Shown here one piece after another: positions 23,555 to 32,160 of a DNA stretch of 32,210 nucleotides. The stretch covers positions 1-32,210 of the forward strand of contig CAYYNP010000087.1 in the NCBI GenBank assembly GCA_964472545.1, read 5' to 3'. Position numbers and translations under genes: made by a program. Position 1 is the first letter of the stretch. Each line of letters starts with the position of its first letter. The notes below the pieces were generated by a model. It had not been told where the DNA came from and made no database searches. It saw only the letters and a program-made list of their open reading frames with translations. This stretch comes from CAYYNP01 sp964472545 (GTDB lineage: Bacteria > Planctomycetota > Planctomycetia > Pirellulales > Thermoguttaceae).

Positions 23555-23593
23555 CAAAAAAGGCTGCCTTCCCTCGAAGGAGGGAAGGCAGCC
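23555..23593 (-). terminator. Rho-independent terminator of the DUF1559 gene
   Basis: A perfect 14-base-pair stem, GGCTGCCTTCCCTC (23562-23575) with its complement at 23580-23593, closes a GAAG loop (CTTC on the minus strand). On the minus strand it is followed directly by TTTTTTGGTTT. It lies about 45 bases past the stop of the DUF1559 gene. Confidence 0.92.
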
Positions 23594-23639
23594 GGTTGGT
23601 AACACGCAACAACAGCCGTTGCCAATGGCTGGCCGATGA

Positions 23640-24728
23640 CTACCCGCCGCTGAAGGAATCCACTGGCGGGAAGGGATCTTCGTTCTGTCGGGTGATCAAG
23701 AAGAAGTAGGCGGCTGCGTCGACGTCGCGTCGAACGGCGTGCACGCTTCCGTCGGCAAACGCGTGACAGACGCCGTTCTTGTGGTCGCTACTGGGGCCAA
23801 AGAACGCGGCGCTGGTGTCGGCGTACTGCGAGACGCCCATCCCGCGGTCCGACATCCCACCGTCGTCATAGTAGCCGTCCTCGCCCTCTTCTTCGTCGTA
23901 CTTCCAGTCGAGATACGTTCGGTCCGTCTGGGCGGGGAGATTCGATTCCTCGAGCCAGCGGTTGGGCAAGAAACTCGCCGGGTGGTAATACCCGAACTCC
24001 TTGTCGAAGGTCATGCCGACCGGCGTGGCCGGCAGACCCACCAGGGAGGCCTCTCGACCCACAGCCCAACGAGCGCGGAACTGCTCTTTGGTCTCGACCA
24101 GCAGGATCGTGTGAGCGGCACCATCTTTGGCGAAGTTCTTCTGAGAGAGCTTCGACCCGGGGTAGATACCCCCATCGGGGTGATCTTTCTTGATGCCGTA
24201 CAGGTACGAGGACGGGGGGTCCTCTGAAGCAACCAACAGGCTTTCGATGTGCGAGGCGCTCATCGCCTTGTAGTTGGTGATCGCCTCGAGCTTTGTGTCC
24301 TCATCGATCCATCGATCTCCGCTGAAACTCGGACAGTTTAACTCCGCGACAGCGGTCCCCAAGGCGACCGTGCCGGGGTGAATCGGATCGTCGATGTTGG
24401 ACAGCGGCTCGCCGAACTTCAAATCGAGCGGCTCGACCAGCGCCGCGTTCTCGATGTGCGGCATCACGTCGACCATCCAACTCCAACCGTCCATCCACTC
24501 GATTTCGCCGGTAGCGGCGCGGCGCACACGACAGGACGGGGGAAACCTGTCCATCTCGTGGAAGGTGAGCGCCAACTGTTTCAGCTTGTTGAGGCACGAG
24601 CCTCGCCGAGCGGATTCCCGCACCGACGAAATCGCCGGTAGCAGCAACCCGATCAGGATGCCGATGATGGCAATCACCACCAGCAGTTCGACGAGGGTAA
24701 ACCCTCGCCTTCGGGATTGAGTGATCAT
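23640..24728 (-). CDS. DUF1559 protein with type IV pilin-like N-terminus
   Basis: A 362-residue protein starting at the ATG at 24728, preceded by AAAGGAGG at good spacing. The N-terminus is a classic prepilin signal: RRRGFTLVELLVVIAIIGIL, with cleavage expected between G and F and a glutamate five residues after the cut, then a hydrophobic helix. The rest is a DUF1559 (SBP_bac_10-like) domain: RESARRGSCLNKLKQLALTFHEM follows the helix, and the C-terminus has CHAFADGSVHAVRRDVD, the usual closing motif. Planctomycetes carry dozens to hundreds of such paralogues; they are thought to be exported by a type II secretion/pilin-like system, role unknown. Here the gene stands alone, with its own promoter (24906-24935) and terminator. 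The YDEEEGEDGYYDDGG stretch is an acidic low-complexity loop. Confidence 0.95.
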   Translation of the reverse strand: MITQSRRRGFTLVELLVVIAIIGILIGLLLPAISSVRESARRGSCLNKLKQLALTFHEMDRFPPSCRVRRAATGEIEWMDGWSWMVDVMPHIENAALVEPLDLKFGEPLSNIDDPIHPGTVALGTAVAELNCPSFSGDRWIDEDTKLEAITNYKAMSASHIESLLVASEDPPSSYLYGIKKDHPDGGIYPGSKLSQKNFAKDGAAHTILLVETKEQFRARWAVGREASLVGLPATPVGMTFDKEFGYYHPASFLPNRWLEESNLPAQTDRTYLDWKYDEEEGEDGYYDDGGMSDRGMGVSQYADTSAAFFGPSSDHKNGVCHAFADGSVHAVRRDVDAAAYFFLITRQNEDPFPPVDSFSGG

Positions 24729-24905
24729 GAGACCACCTCCTTTGGGAAGAAAAAAATAGAATGAAGAAAACGGGGCGACAGAAACCTGCCGCGAACGCGA
24801 AACGCAACACTGAATAACGAAAATGATGCAACAACCGTCGCCCACGCCACGACGAACGCCGAGCGAGCGCATACGGAGAACAGACATTTCCCACCAGCTA
24901 CTTAG

Positions 24906-24935
24906 ATTCTATCGGAGTTGCGCGCCGTTTGTCAA
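24906..24935 (-). promoter_or_regulatory. Sigma70-type promoter of the DUF1559 gene
   Basis: On the minus strand, TTGACA (24935-24930) and TAGAAT (24911-24906) are separated by 18 bases, close to the consensus. Transcription would start near 24899, giving a leader of about 170 bases before the ATG at 24728. Whether planctomycete sigma factors use exactly this consensus is assumed. Confidence 0.6.
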
Positions 24936-24940
24936 ACGGC
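24924..24940. promoter_or_regulatory. 17-base perfect palindrome overlapping the -35 (possible operator)
   Basis: GCCGTTTG-T-CAAACGGC has eight-base arms around a single central base and covers the whole -35 hexamer of the DUF1559 promoter. This is the size and position expected of a repressor site. No regulator gene is adjacent, so the binding protein is unknown. Confidence 0.4.
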
Positions 24941-25055
24941 AATCCGCCGCTTTTCTGCTTGGGCTACGGAGGGTAATTGCAGTGAATTCTCCGAAAGGAT
25001 AAAGAGAGCACTGCCCCTGAGTGCTGCACTGGACTAGCCTAAGGCGGGGGGTTTC

Positions 25056-25083
25056 TTGACAGAATGCGGGCAACTGCCAGAAT
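25056..25083 (+). promoter_or_regulatory. Possible promoter of addB-addA
   Basis: TTGACA at 25056-25061 and CAGAAT at 25078-25083 (four of six matches to TATAAT) are spaced by 16 bases, about 75 bases before the addB ATG. CAGAATGCG occurs twice here, at 25060 and 25078. The -10 is weak, so confidence is low. Confidence 0.35.
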
Positions 25084-25159
25084 GCGCCGCGTACCGCCAT
25101 GACGAAACGCGTCGCAACTAGCGCGGCAACTTGGGCACCCCCCGGCTGTCTGTGTGTTT

Positions 25160-28100
25160 ATGTCCAACCGAATTCGCCTCATCGCCGGACCACCCGGCAG
25201 CGGTAAAACGGACCGCCTCCTGGAACAATACGTCGACAGGCTAGCGAGAGACCTCGCCGGTTCGGCTATCTGGATTGCCCCCAACTGGCGGGCGGCGGCA
25301 GAAATCCGTGGCCGATTGTTCGATGCCGGGCTTACGGCGTGCTTCAGCCCCGGTGTGATGACTTTCGAGAAATTCGCCGACCTCGTGCTGGAAGGCTCTC
25401 CACGGCCGATCCGGCCGCTGGGCCGGTTGATGAAACACCACCTGGTGCGGTGGCTGATCGAAGATCACCTCGCCGCGGGGCGCATCCGTTACTTCCGCTC
25501 GATTGCGCGGACCGGTGGTCTGGTCGATCTGGTCTGTGATTTCACCGCCGAATTGAAACGGCTGGAGATCTGGCCCGAGCAGTTCGCCGAAGCCTGCCAA
25601 GCTCGAGGGCTGTCCGACAAAGACACGGAATTGCTGGGAGTCTACGCCGGGTATCAGCAGAGCCTGCAGGAGCGACATCTCTACGACGCCGAGGGCCGTT
25701 TCTGGTGGGCCCGAGACCTGCTCGACCGCGCGGCCTCGGTCGAAGACGCCTCGGCCGAAGTTCGTTGGCCGTTTCCGGAATTGCGGCTGGTGGCCGTCGA
25801 CGGCTTCGCCGACTTTACCCGCACCCAGCACGAGATCCTGGAGATCCTCGCCGGGCGCGTCGACGCGTTGGTGGTCACGCTGCCGCTGGAGTCCACGCCA
25901 CGCCGCAACGACCTCTTCTCCAAGCCACAGAAGACTCGTTTGGAGTTTCAGCACCGTCATCGAGCGTTGGCGCTCGATGAGTTGCCGCGGCCCCAACGGG
26001 CGGTATGGCCGGCGATGGCACATCTCGAGAAGACGATCTTCGACAATCCACGGCATCAGCGGCCGGCCGACGACACGGCGGGCGTAGAGATCCTGGCGGC
26101 CTCCGGGGCGGTGGGTGAAATCGAGATGATCGGCGCGCGGATCAAGCGGCTGATCGTCGGCGGAGACGCGCGGCCGGGAGAAATCGCCGTGGTGTTTCGT
26201 TCGCTTGCGGAGGGCGCGTCGCTGGTCGGCGAGGTGTTCGGCGGCCTGGGAATCCCCGCGGCAATCGACGCGCTGGTTCCGTTGGAACGCGCCGCGTCGC
26301 CGCGGGCCTTGGCGTCGCTGTTGCGGCTGGACGTCGAGGACTGGCCGTTTCGCGATCTGTTGACCGTGCTAGGCAGCAACTTCTTCCAGCCCGACTGGCC
26401 CGAGCGGCGGAACGGCCGCGCAGCCGTCGCCGCGGAACGGACCATTCGCCGCTTGCAGATCCCCCGCGGCCGTGAGGCGTTGTTGGCCGCAGTAGGATCA
26501 GTCTCGGTGAGCAGTCGAGAGGATGGGTGGCTGGGGCAAAGCGCAGCGGTGTCCCAGGAACGTCAGCAATCTGGGGCTTCACTGCGCTCAGCCACCAGCC
26601 ACCCCGACGCCGAGGCAGTCCTGCCGCTGTTGCGTCGACTGGCCGACGCGTTGGACGAACTGCCCGACAAGGCCACGTTGAGCCAATGGGCCGACGCCTG
26701 GCAACAACTGGCTGGGCAGACGGGGCTGTTGCGGGCGGCCGAAACGACAGTCGAGGACTCGCTCGGCGGGGCGGAGTTTCGGCTGCCCGAGCACGTGGCG
26801 TGGGCTCGGCTGATCGCTGCCCTGAAGGTCGGCGACACGTTGTCCGGATGGATCGAGCGCAGCGCACCGCAGTTGGATCGCTCCGAGGCATTGGCCGCGT
26901 TGCTCGACACGATGACCAACGAGCGGGTCGGCGGCGGCTCAGACGAAGCGGGGCGGGTCCGTGTGCTCTCGGCTGCCAGTGCCCGGGGGCTGCGGATACC
27001 GTATCTGTTCATGGCCGGGCTCTCCGAGAAGGCGTTTCCGCCGCCGGACCGCGAGGATCGGCTCTACAGTGAGGCAGAGTTTCAACGGCTGATCGACGAA
27101 GGGTTGCCGCTGGTCGGCCGCAGTCAACGGCATCGCGACGAGATGTTGCTGTTCTACGAGGTGATGACCCGGGCCACGCGGCGCCTGTTTCTGAGCTACC
27201 CGGCGATGGACGCTTCGGCCCAGCCGCTCTCGCCGAGCCCTTACGTCGGCGAAGTGGAGCAGGCCTGTGGAGTGGGGCGAATTCGGCGTACGGAGTTGAC
27301 CGATCTGAGCCCGATTCCAGCGGGCGACGACCCGCTCTCTGCGGCCGAGTATCGTGTGATGGCCGTGTCGGAGGCGCTCTTGGGCAACGTGGGGTTGTTG
27401 GCCGGCATGCTGCCCCACGAACTGACGGCCGCCGTGGGCGAGAACATCGCGGCCGCGTTGCACGTGACCGCCATGCGGAGCCGCATCGACGGCTTCGGGG
27501 CGGCCGAAGGGATGCTCGGCCCCGATGCGGCCGCCCGATTGCCCGAGCGTTTCTCGCCCGCGGCGACCTTCAGTGCCACGGAGTTGGAACACTACGCCCG
27601 GTGTCCGTATCGGTTCTTTCTGGAACAGGTGTTGCGATTGCAGCCGGTCGACGATCTGGCCCTGGCGATCGACGCGCGGCAGCGCGGCCGTTTGGCCCAT
27701 GAGGTGCTGGCCGAGTTGCATCGTCGCGTGAATCGGGCCGGCGGCGGCCCGACGTCGCCGGCCGCGTTGGACGAAGCCGTGTTTGCGCAACTGTTGGACG
27801 AAACTCTGCGGAAGGTATCTCCGGAGAACGACGATCTCGGGTTGCGGGCTGCGCTGGGCGAGATCGACCGGCGATTGGTCGTTCGGGCGATCGCCGAATA
27901 CCGCCAACAGCACGAACGCTACGACGCCCTCTGGACGGAGCACGAGGCCCCGCTGTTGCCCGAGCAGTTCGAGGTGGCGTTTGGCCGGGGCGACAACGCC
28001 GGTGGCCGGGGCGACACCGCCGGCGAGCCACGGCGAACCGACCGGCCGCTGGAGTTGGCCGCGGGCGATCGGCGCGTGCGGCTCTCGGGCCGAGTCGACC

Positions 28101-28564
28101 GGATCGACGTCGGCCGCGTCGACGGCCGCACGGTGGTCAACGTGTTGGACTACAAGACGGGCGCCGGCGTGCGGTTCGAGGCCGCGGCCGTCTCGGCCGG
28201 AACGGAGTTGCAGCTTCCGCTGTACGCCATCGCGGCGGTCGAACTGCTGCTGGCCGACGGCGGCGCGATCCCCTGGCATGCCGGCTATTGGAATCTCCGC
28301 GATCGGGGCTTCGACCCCAAGCGGGCGCTCGCGATGCACCAGTGCGGACCAAGCGGTCTCGCGCCGACCGACGAATGGGAAGCGATCCGCCGCGAGTTGG
28401 CCCCCACGGTCGTCGGACTGGTCGACGGAATCTGCCGCGGCGAGTTCCCGGTGCATAGCGCCGACGAGAGATGTACGGGCCGTTGCCCGTATCACACCAT
28501 TTGCCGCGTGAACCAGGTTCGTGCGCTTAACAAGCCGTGGCATCCGACGCTGGAGCCGACATGA
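25160..28564 (+). CDS. addB: AddB-type helicase/exonuclease subunit (PD-(D/E)XK, Fe-S)
   Basis: A 1134-residue protein. Walker A is at the extreme N-terminus (GPPGSGKT, 10-17), followed by an inactive-helicase-like body as in AddB. The C-terminal nuclease domain begins with ELEHYARCPYRFFLEQVL (C815), has the catalytic NVLDYKTG (D997, K999), and ends with CTGRCPYHTIC (C1105, C1109, C1115). The four cysteines are placed as in the AddB iron-sulfur cluster. AddAB resects double-strand DNA ends to prepare RecA loading. I use the ATG at 25160 (MSNRIRLIAG) over a GTG six bases earlier; no clear ribosome binding site is seen. It overlaps addA by ATGA. At residues of about 455-482 the protein contains a segment encoded by a dispersed palindromic repeat (26525-26604), which looks like an in-frame insertion. 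Confidence 0.88.
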   Translation: MSNRIRLIAGPPGSGKTDRLLEQYVDRLARDLAGSAIWIAPNWRAAAEIRGRLFDAGLTACFSPGVMTFEKFADLVLEGSPRPIRPLGRLMKHHLVRWLIEDHLAAGRIRYFRSIARTGGLVDLVCDFTAELKRLEIWPEQFAEACQARGLSDKDTELLGVYAGYQQSLQERHLYDAEGRFWWARDLLDRAASVEDASAEVRWPFPELRLVAVDGFADFTRTQHEILEILAGRVDALVVTLPLESTPRRNDLFSKPQKTRLEFQHRHRALALDELPRPQRAVWPAMAHLEKTIFDNPRHQRPADDTAGVEILAASGAVGEIEMIGARIKRLIVGGDARPGEIAVVFRSLAEGASLVGEVFGGLGIPAAIDALVPLERAASPRALASLLRLDVEDWPFRDLLTVLGSNFFQPDWPERRNGRAAVAAERTIRRLQIPRGREALLAAVGSVSVSSREDGWLGQSAAVSQERQQSGASLRSATSHPDAEAVLPLLRRLADALDELPDKATLSQWADAWQQLAGQTGLLRAAETTVEDSLGGAEFRLPEHVAWARLIAALKVGDTLSGWIERSAPQLDRSEALAALLDTMTNERVGGGSDEAGRVRVLSAASARGLRIPYLFMAGLSEKAFPPPDREDRLYSEAEFQRLIDEGLPLVGRSQRHRDEMLLFYEVMTRATRRLFLSYPAMDASAQPLSPSPYVGEVEQACGVGRIRRTELTDLSPIPAGDDPLSAAEYRVMAVSEALLGNVGLLAGMLPHELTAAVGENIAAALHVTAMRSRIDGFGAAEGMLGPDAAARLPERFSPAATFSATELEHYARCPYRFFLEQVLRLQPVDDLALAIDARQRGRLAHEVLAELHRRVNRAGGGPTSPAALDEAVFAQLLDETLRKVSPENDDLGLRAALGEIDRRLVVRAIAEYRQQHERYDALWTEHEAPLLPEQFEVAFGRGDNAGGRGDTAGEPRRTDRPLELAAGDRRVRLSGRVDRIDVGRVDGRTVVNVLDYKTGAGVRFEAAAVSAGTELQLPLYAIAAVELLLADGGAIPWHAGYWNLRDRGFDPKRALAMHQCGPSGLAPTDEWEAIRRELAPTVVGLVDGICRGEFPVHSADERCTGRCPYHTICRVNQVRALNKPWHPTLEPT
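26525..26604. repeat. Dispersed palindromic repeat inside the addB coding sequence
   Basis: GGGTGGCTGG (26525-26534) pairs exactly with CCAGCCACCC (26595-26604), and inside them GCGCAG (26541-26546) pairs with CTGCGC (26582-26587). The right half 26571-26604 closely matches the intergenic element at 13661-13693 (CTGGGG, CTGCGCTC and CCAGCCACCC in the same order and spacing). It adds about 27 residues rich in Ser, Gln and Ala without breaking the frame. Confidence 0.7.
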
Positions 28565-31500
28565 CCGGCCGCCCCGCCTTGACCGATCAACAGCAGCGTG
28601 CCGTCGCGGCGCGGGATTTCTCCGTGGCGCTGTCGGCGGGTGCCGGTTGCGGCAAGACGTTCGTGTTGACCGAGCGGTTTTTGGCCCAATTGAAGCCGGA
28701 CGGCCAGGGAAGCCGCCCCCGGTTGGGCCAAGTGGTAGCGATCACGTTTACCGAACGGGCCGCCCGGGAAATGCGCGATCGGATTCGGGCGGCGTGCCAT
28801 CAGCGGTTGATTGAGGCCGCCGAGCAGGACGTGGCCCATTGGCTCGAACTGCTTCGGGAGTTGGACGGCGCACGAATCGCCACGATCCACTCGTTCTGCG
28901 GTTCGCTGCTGCGGGCACATGCCGTGGAGATCGGGCTGGACCCGCAATTCCGCGTGCTCGACCAGGCCCAGGCCGACACGCTGTTGTTCGAGCTGCTCGA
29001 CGGTGAGCTTCGCCAGCGGCTGGCCCGGCGCGACGAGGCGGTGATCGAGCTGGTCGTGCGGTATGGACTCGAACGCCTGCACGAGATGATCCGCACGCTG
29101 CTGGGCCGCCGGCAGGACATCGACTTCGACGCCTGGGGGGACGAAACGCCCGAGCAACTCGCGTTGCGATGGGAGACCTATTGGCGCGAGACGACCGTGC
29201 CCGGCGTGTTGCGGCAGGTGGCCGAGTCGCCGGCGGCCGAGTCGATTCTGCGGATTGCGCGAGAACAGCCGCCGTCGAACCCGAAGATGCAGCAGCGTTG
29301 TGCGGCCTTGATCGGGCTGCTGCCGCGGCTTGCCGAAAGCGAAGACCCGCCGGGCGATCTGGCGCTGATCGAGGACAACGCCCGGGTGCAAGGCGGCGGG
29401 GGCAAGAAGGCCTGGCCGAGCGAAGCGGCGTACGGGGAGTTTCGCGACGCGGCCAAAGAGCTTCGCGACGCCGTCAAGCGGCACAAGCCGAGCGTGGCCT
29501 TCAACGCCGAAGCTGCCCGGCCGGCTGCGGAAACGGCCCTGCGGCTGCTCTCGGTGGCCGCCGGCGTGGCCGAGGCCTATCAAGGCGAAAAGCAGCGACA
29601 AGGGGCGCTCGACTTCAACGACCTGTTGATCCTCGCCCGAGAATTGCTCACCGGCCCCGACCGCCGCGGCTTGCGCAAGCGGCTGGCGTCGCAGATCCGG
29701 CTGTTGCTGGTCGACGAATTCCAGGATACCGACGCGTTGCAGGTGGAATTGGTCAAGGCGCTCTGCAACGACGAGATCAGCGGCGGCAGGCTGTTTTTCG
29801 TGGGCGACTACAAACAGTCGATCTATCGCTTCCGCGGTGCCGATCCGCACGTCTTTCGCCAGCTTCGCGGCGAGTTGCCCGAACGGGGCCGGCTGCCGCT
29901 GTCGCTGAATTTCCGCAGCCAGCCGGCGGTGATCGACTTCGTCAATACGGTTTTTCGCGACGAGATGGGGCCCGAGTACGAGCCGCTGGTGGCCAATCGC
30001 CCCCAGGTCACGCCGACGCCGGCGGTCGAGTTTCTCTGGGCCGCCGATGCCGAGGACGCCGGCGAGAACCCCGCGGCCGATGAGGCGAGCCAGCCGGACC
30101 GCGCTCGCGTGATGCAGCCGGCCGAACAGATGCGGCGGCGCGAGGCCGACTGGATCGCACGCCGCCTTCGTGCGATGCTCGACGGCCAAGAACGTATCGT
30201 GCTCGGCGAGCCATCGAAGGACGGCCAACCGGCGACGCGGCCCGTACGGCCGGGCGACGTGGCCGTGCTGTTTCGGGCGCTCTCGAACGTGGAATATTAC
30301 GAAGAGGCACTGCGGCGATACGACGTGCCGTACTACCTGGTCGGCGGCCACGCCTTCTACTCGCAGCAGGAGGTCTTCGATCTGTTGAACCTGCTGCGGA
30401 CGCTCGACAGCCCGTGCGACGAGGTGAGCCTGGCCGGCGTGTTGCGCAGTCCGATGTTCAGCCTCTTCGACGAGACGCTCTTCCTGCTGGCCCAGCATCC
30501 TCAAGGGCTTGCCGATGGGTTGCTGGCCGGCCCGGTGCCACCGAAATTGGCCGCCGGCCAGCGAGAGCGGGTCGAATTTGCGTCGGCGACGCTCTCCACG
30601 CTGAGGGCGATGAAGGACAGGCTGCCCGTGGCGCAGCTCATCTCGGAAGCACTCACCCGCACCGGCTACGACGCGATCCTCACCGCCGAGTTCCTAGGCG
30701 AGCGGAAGCTGGCCAATCTGAAGAAGTTGATCGAACAGGCCCGCAGCTTCGATCGGGCGGGCATCTTCACGTTGGCCGATTTCATCACGCAATTGAAGCA
30801 GTTCGTGGCCCGGCAGCCCGACGAGGCCTTGGCGGCCACGCACGGCGAGTCGAGCGACGTCGTGCGGCTGATGACGATCCACCAGTCGAAAGGTCTCGAG
30901 TTTCCGGTGGTCGTGGTGGCAGACTTGGGGCGGCGTTCGCAGAATCGCTCGGCGTCGGTCACCTTCACGCCGCAACTGGGGCCGATGGTCAAAGACCCGG
31001 AAGCCACCAGCGGTTTCGACCTGCACGCCGCGGCCGAGCGCGAGCAAGAACGAGAGGAACGGACGCGCCTGTTCTACGTGGCCACCACTCGGGCTGCCGA
31101 CTACCTGGTCCTCTCGGCGGGCGTGCGGCAACTCGGCAAACCGACGGGGCCGTGGCTGGAGCTGCTATCGCGAAGATTCGGCGACGCGATGTGGGGCGGC
31201 GGAGTGGGTGTCGATTTCGGTGACGGAGTTCTTGGCGATGGCGATTCTGGCGATGGTGTCTTTGGAGACGGTGTCGAGATTCGCGTCATCTCTGCCGCGC
31301 CATCCATCGACGTGAAACCGTCGCATGCCGCGCGGCGTCCGAATCTCGACAAGGTCGTCGAAGCCGCCCGGCATCTGGTCGACCATGGCGGAGGCCGAAG
31401 GCCGCCACACCTCAATGCCGTTGCGCCCGACGCGAGTGCGCGGCGGCAATTTTCCTTCTCGCGGCTGTTCGGCACGTTGCACGCGGGCGTTGCCCCGACC

Positions 31501-32142
31501 GCGTCTGCCGAGGCGGCCGATCCGACGTCGGACGACGCCACGGCCGGGCCGCCCCCGCTGGACCCGCGTGGATTAGGCACCCTGGTCCACGCCGTGCTGG
31601 AGAATATCGATTTTCGCGATCCGCCCAGCGTTCGGGAGTTGGTCGCCCGACACGCCCCGCGTCACTTGCCCGACGTCGCGGAACCGGCCGCCGGAGAACT
31701 CGACGAGCCGATCGAGATTATCGAGCGGTTCATCGAGTCGCCCCGGGCGGCCGAACTGGCCGCGGCCGATCGGGTCCACGCGGAGCTCGAGTTCCTGCTG
31801 GCGTGGCCGCCGGGCAACGCAGAAACCGGCGGGCCGATCGTGCAAGGGTTCATCGACTGCCTCTACCGCGACGCGGTGGGCGACTGGCGGCTGGTCGACT
31901 TCAAGACGAACCACGTCACGCCGTCGACGCTTCCGTCGGTAGCCGCCAACTACGAGATGCAAATGCTGCTCTACGCCCTCGCCACCGAGCAGATCCTCGG
32001 CTGTCCGCCGGCCGAGTTGGTGCTTTGCTTCTTGCGCCCCGGGCTCGAACAGTCGTTCGCATGGAACCTCACCGCCCGCAAACGTGTCATCGAGATGGTC
32101 GAACGGGCCATTTGCGAGGCCAGGGCCGGCTCATCCCCATAG
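28561..32142 (+). CDS. addA: AddA-type UvrD-family helicase with C-terminal nuclease
   Basis: A 1193-residue SF1A helicase-nuclease. Helicase motifs in order are LTDQQQRAV (Q motif), SAGAGCGKT (25-33, Walker A), ITFTERAAREMRDRI, IATIHSFCGSLLRAH, LLLVDEFQDTD (Walker B), FFVGDYKQSIYRFRGAD, LNFRSQP, TIHQSKGLEFPVVVV and RLFYVATTRAADYL. The C-terminus is a RecB-like nuclease: GTLVHAVLENI, IVQGFIDCLYRD and RLVDFKTN (D1113, K1115). It translocates 3' to 5', cuts one strand, and with AddB makes the recombinogenic end. The ATG at 28561 lies in the addB stop (ATGA); a GTG at 28537 is less likely. Between helicase and nuclease, about 31195-31280, lies a Gly/Asp repeat (GDGV, GDGD and GDGVFGDG units) not expected in the family. 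Confidence 0.93.
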   Translation: MTGRPALTDQQQRAVAARDFSVALSAGAGCGKTFVLTERFLAQLKPDGQGSRPRLGQVVAITFTERAAREMRDRIRAACHQRLIEAAEQDVAHWLELLRELDGARIATIHSFCGSLLRAHAVEIGLDPQFRVLDQAQADTLLFELLDGELRQRLARRDEAVIELVVRYGLERLHEMIRTLLGRRQDIDFDAWGDETPEQLALRWETYWRETTVPGVLRQVAESPAAESILRIAREQPPSNPKMQQRCAALIGLLPRLAESEDPPGDLALIEDNARVQGGGGKKAWPSEAAYGEFRDAAKELRDAVKRHKPSVAFNAEAARPAAETALRLLSVAAGVAEAYQGEKQRQGALDFNDLLILARELLTGPDRRGLRKRLASQIRLLLVDEFQDTDALQVELVKALCNDEISGGRLFFVGDYKQSIYRFRGADPHVFRQLRGELPERGRLPLSLNFRSQPAVIDFVNTVFRDEMGPEYEPLVANRPQVTPTPAVEFLWAADAEDAGENPAADEASQPDRARVMQPAEQMRRREADWIARRLRAMLDGQERIVLGEPSKDGQPATRPVRPGDVAVLFRALSNVEYYEEALRRYDVPYYLVGGHAFYSQQEVFDLLNLLRTLDSPCDEVSLAGVLRSPMFSLFDETLFLLAQHPQGLADGLLAGPVPPKLAAGQRERVEFASATLSTLRAMKDRLPVAQLISEALTRTGYDAILTAEFLGERKLANLKKLIEQARSFDRAGIFTLADFITQLKQFVARQPDEALAATHGESSDVVRLMTIHQSKGLEFPVVVVADLGRRSQNRSASVTFTPQLGPMVKDPEATSGFDLHAAAEREQEREERTRLFYVATTRAADYLVLSAGVRQLGKPTGPWLELLSRRFGDAMWGGGVGVDFGDGVLGDGDSGDGVFGDGVEIRVISAAPSIDVKPSHAARRPNLDKVVEAARHLVDHGGGRRPPHLNAVAPDASARRQFSFSRLFGTLHAGVAPTASAEAADPTSDDATAGPPPLDPRGLGTLVHAVLENIDFRDPPSVRELVARHAPRHLPDVAEPAAGELDEPIEIIERFIESPRAAELAAADRVHAELEFLLAWPPGNAETGGPIVQGFIDCLYRDAVGDWRLVDFKTNHVTPSTLPSVAANYEMQMLLYALATEQILGCPPAELVLCFLRPGLEQSFAWNLTARKRVIEMVERAICEARAGSSP

Positions 32143-32160
32143 AAGCCGCGACCGGTGGTA

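Noticed and set aside
26939..28543. 534-residue antisense frame over addB
   Set aside because: Composition and periodicity mirror addB; no domain or ribosome binding site.
28492..30504. 670-residue antisense frame over addA
   Set aside because: Mirrors the addA helicase domain; rich in His, Gln and Arg without any motif.
31195..31285. Frameshift in addA
   Set aside because: The Gly/Asp-rich stretch looked like an out-of-frame region, but the frame continues into proper nuclease motifs, so it is an in-frame insert.
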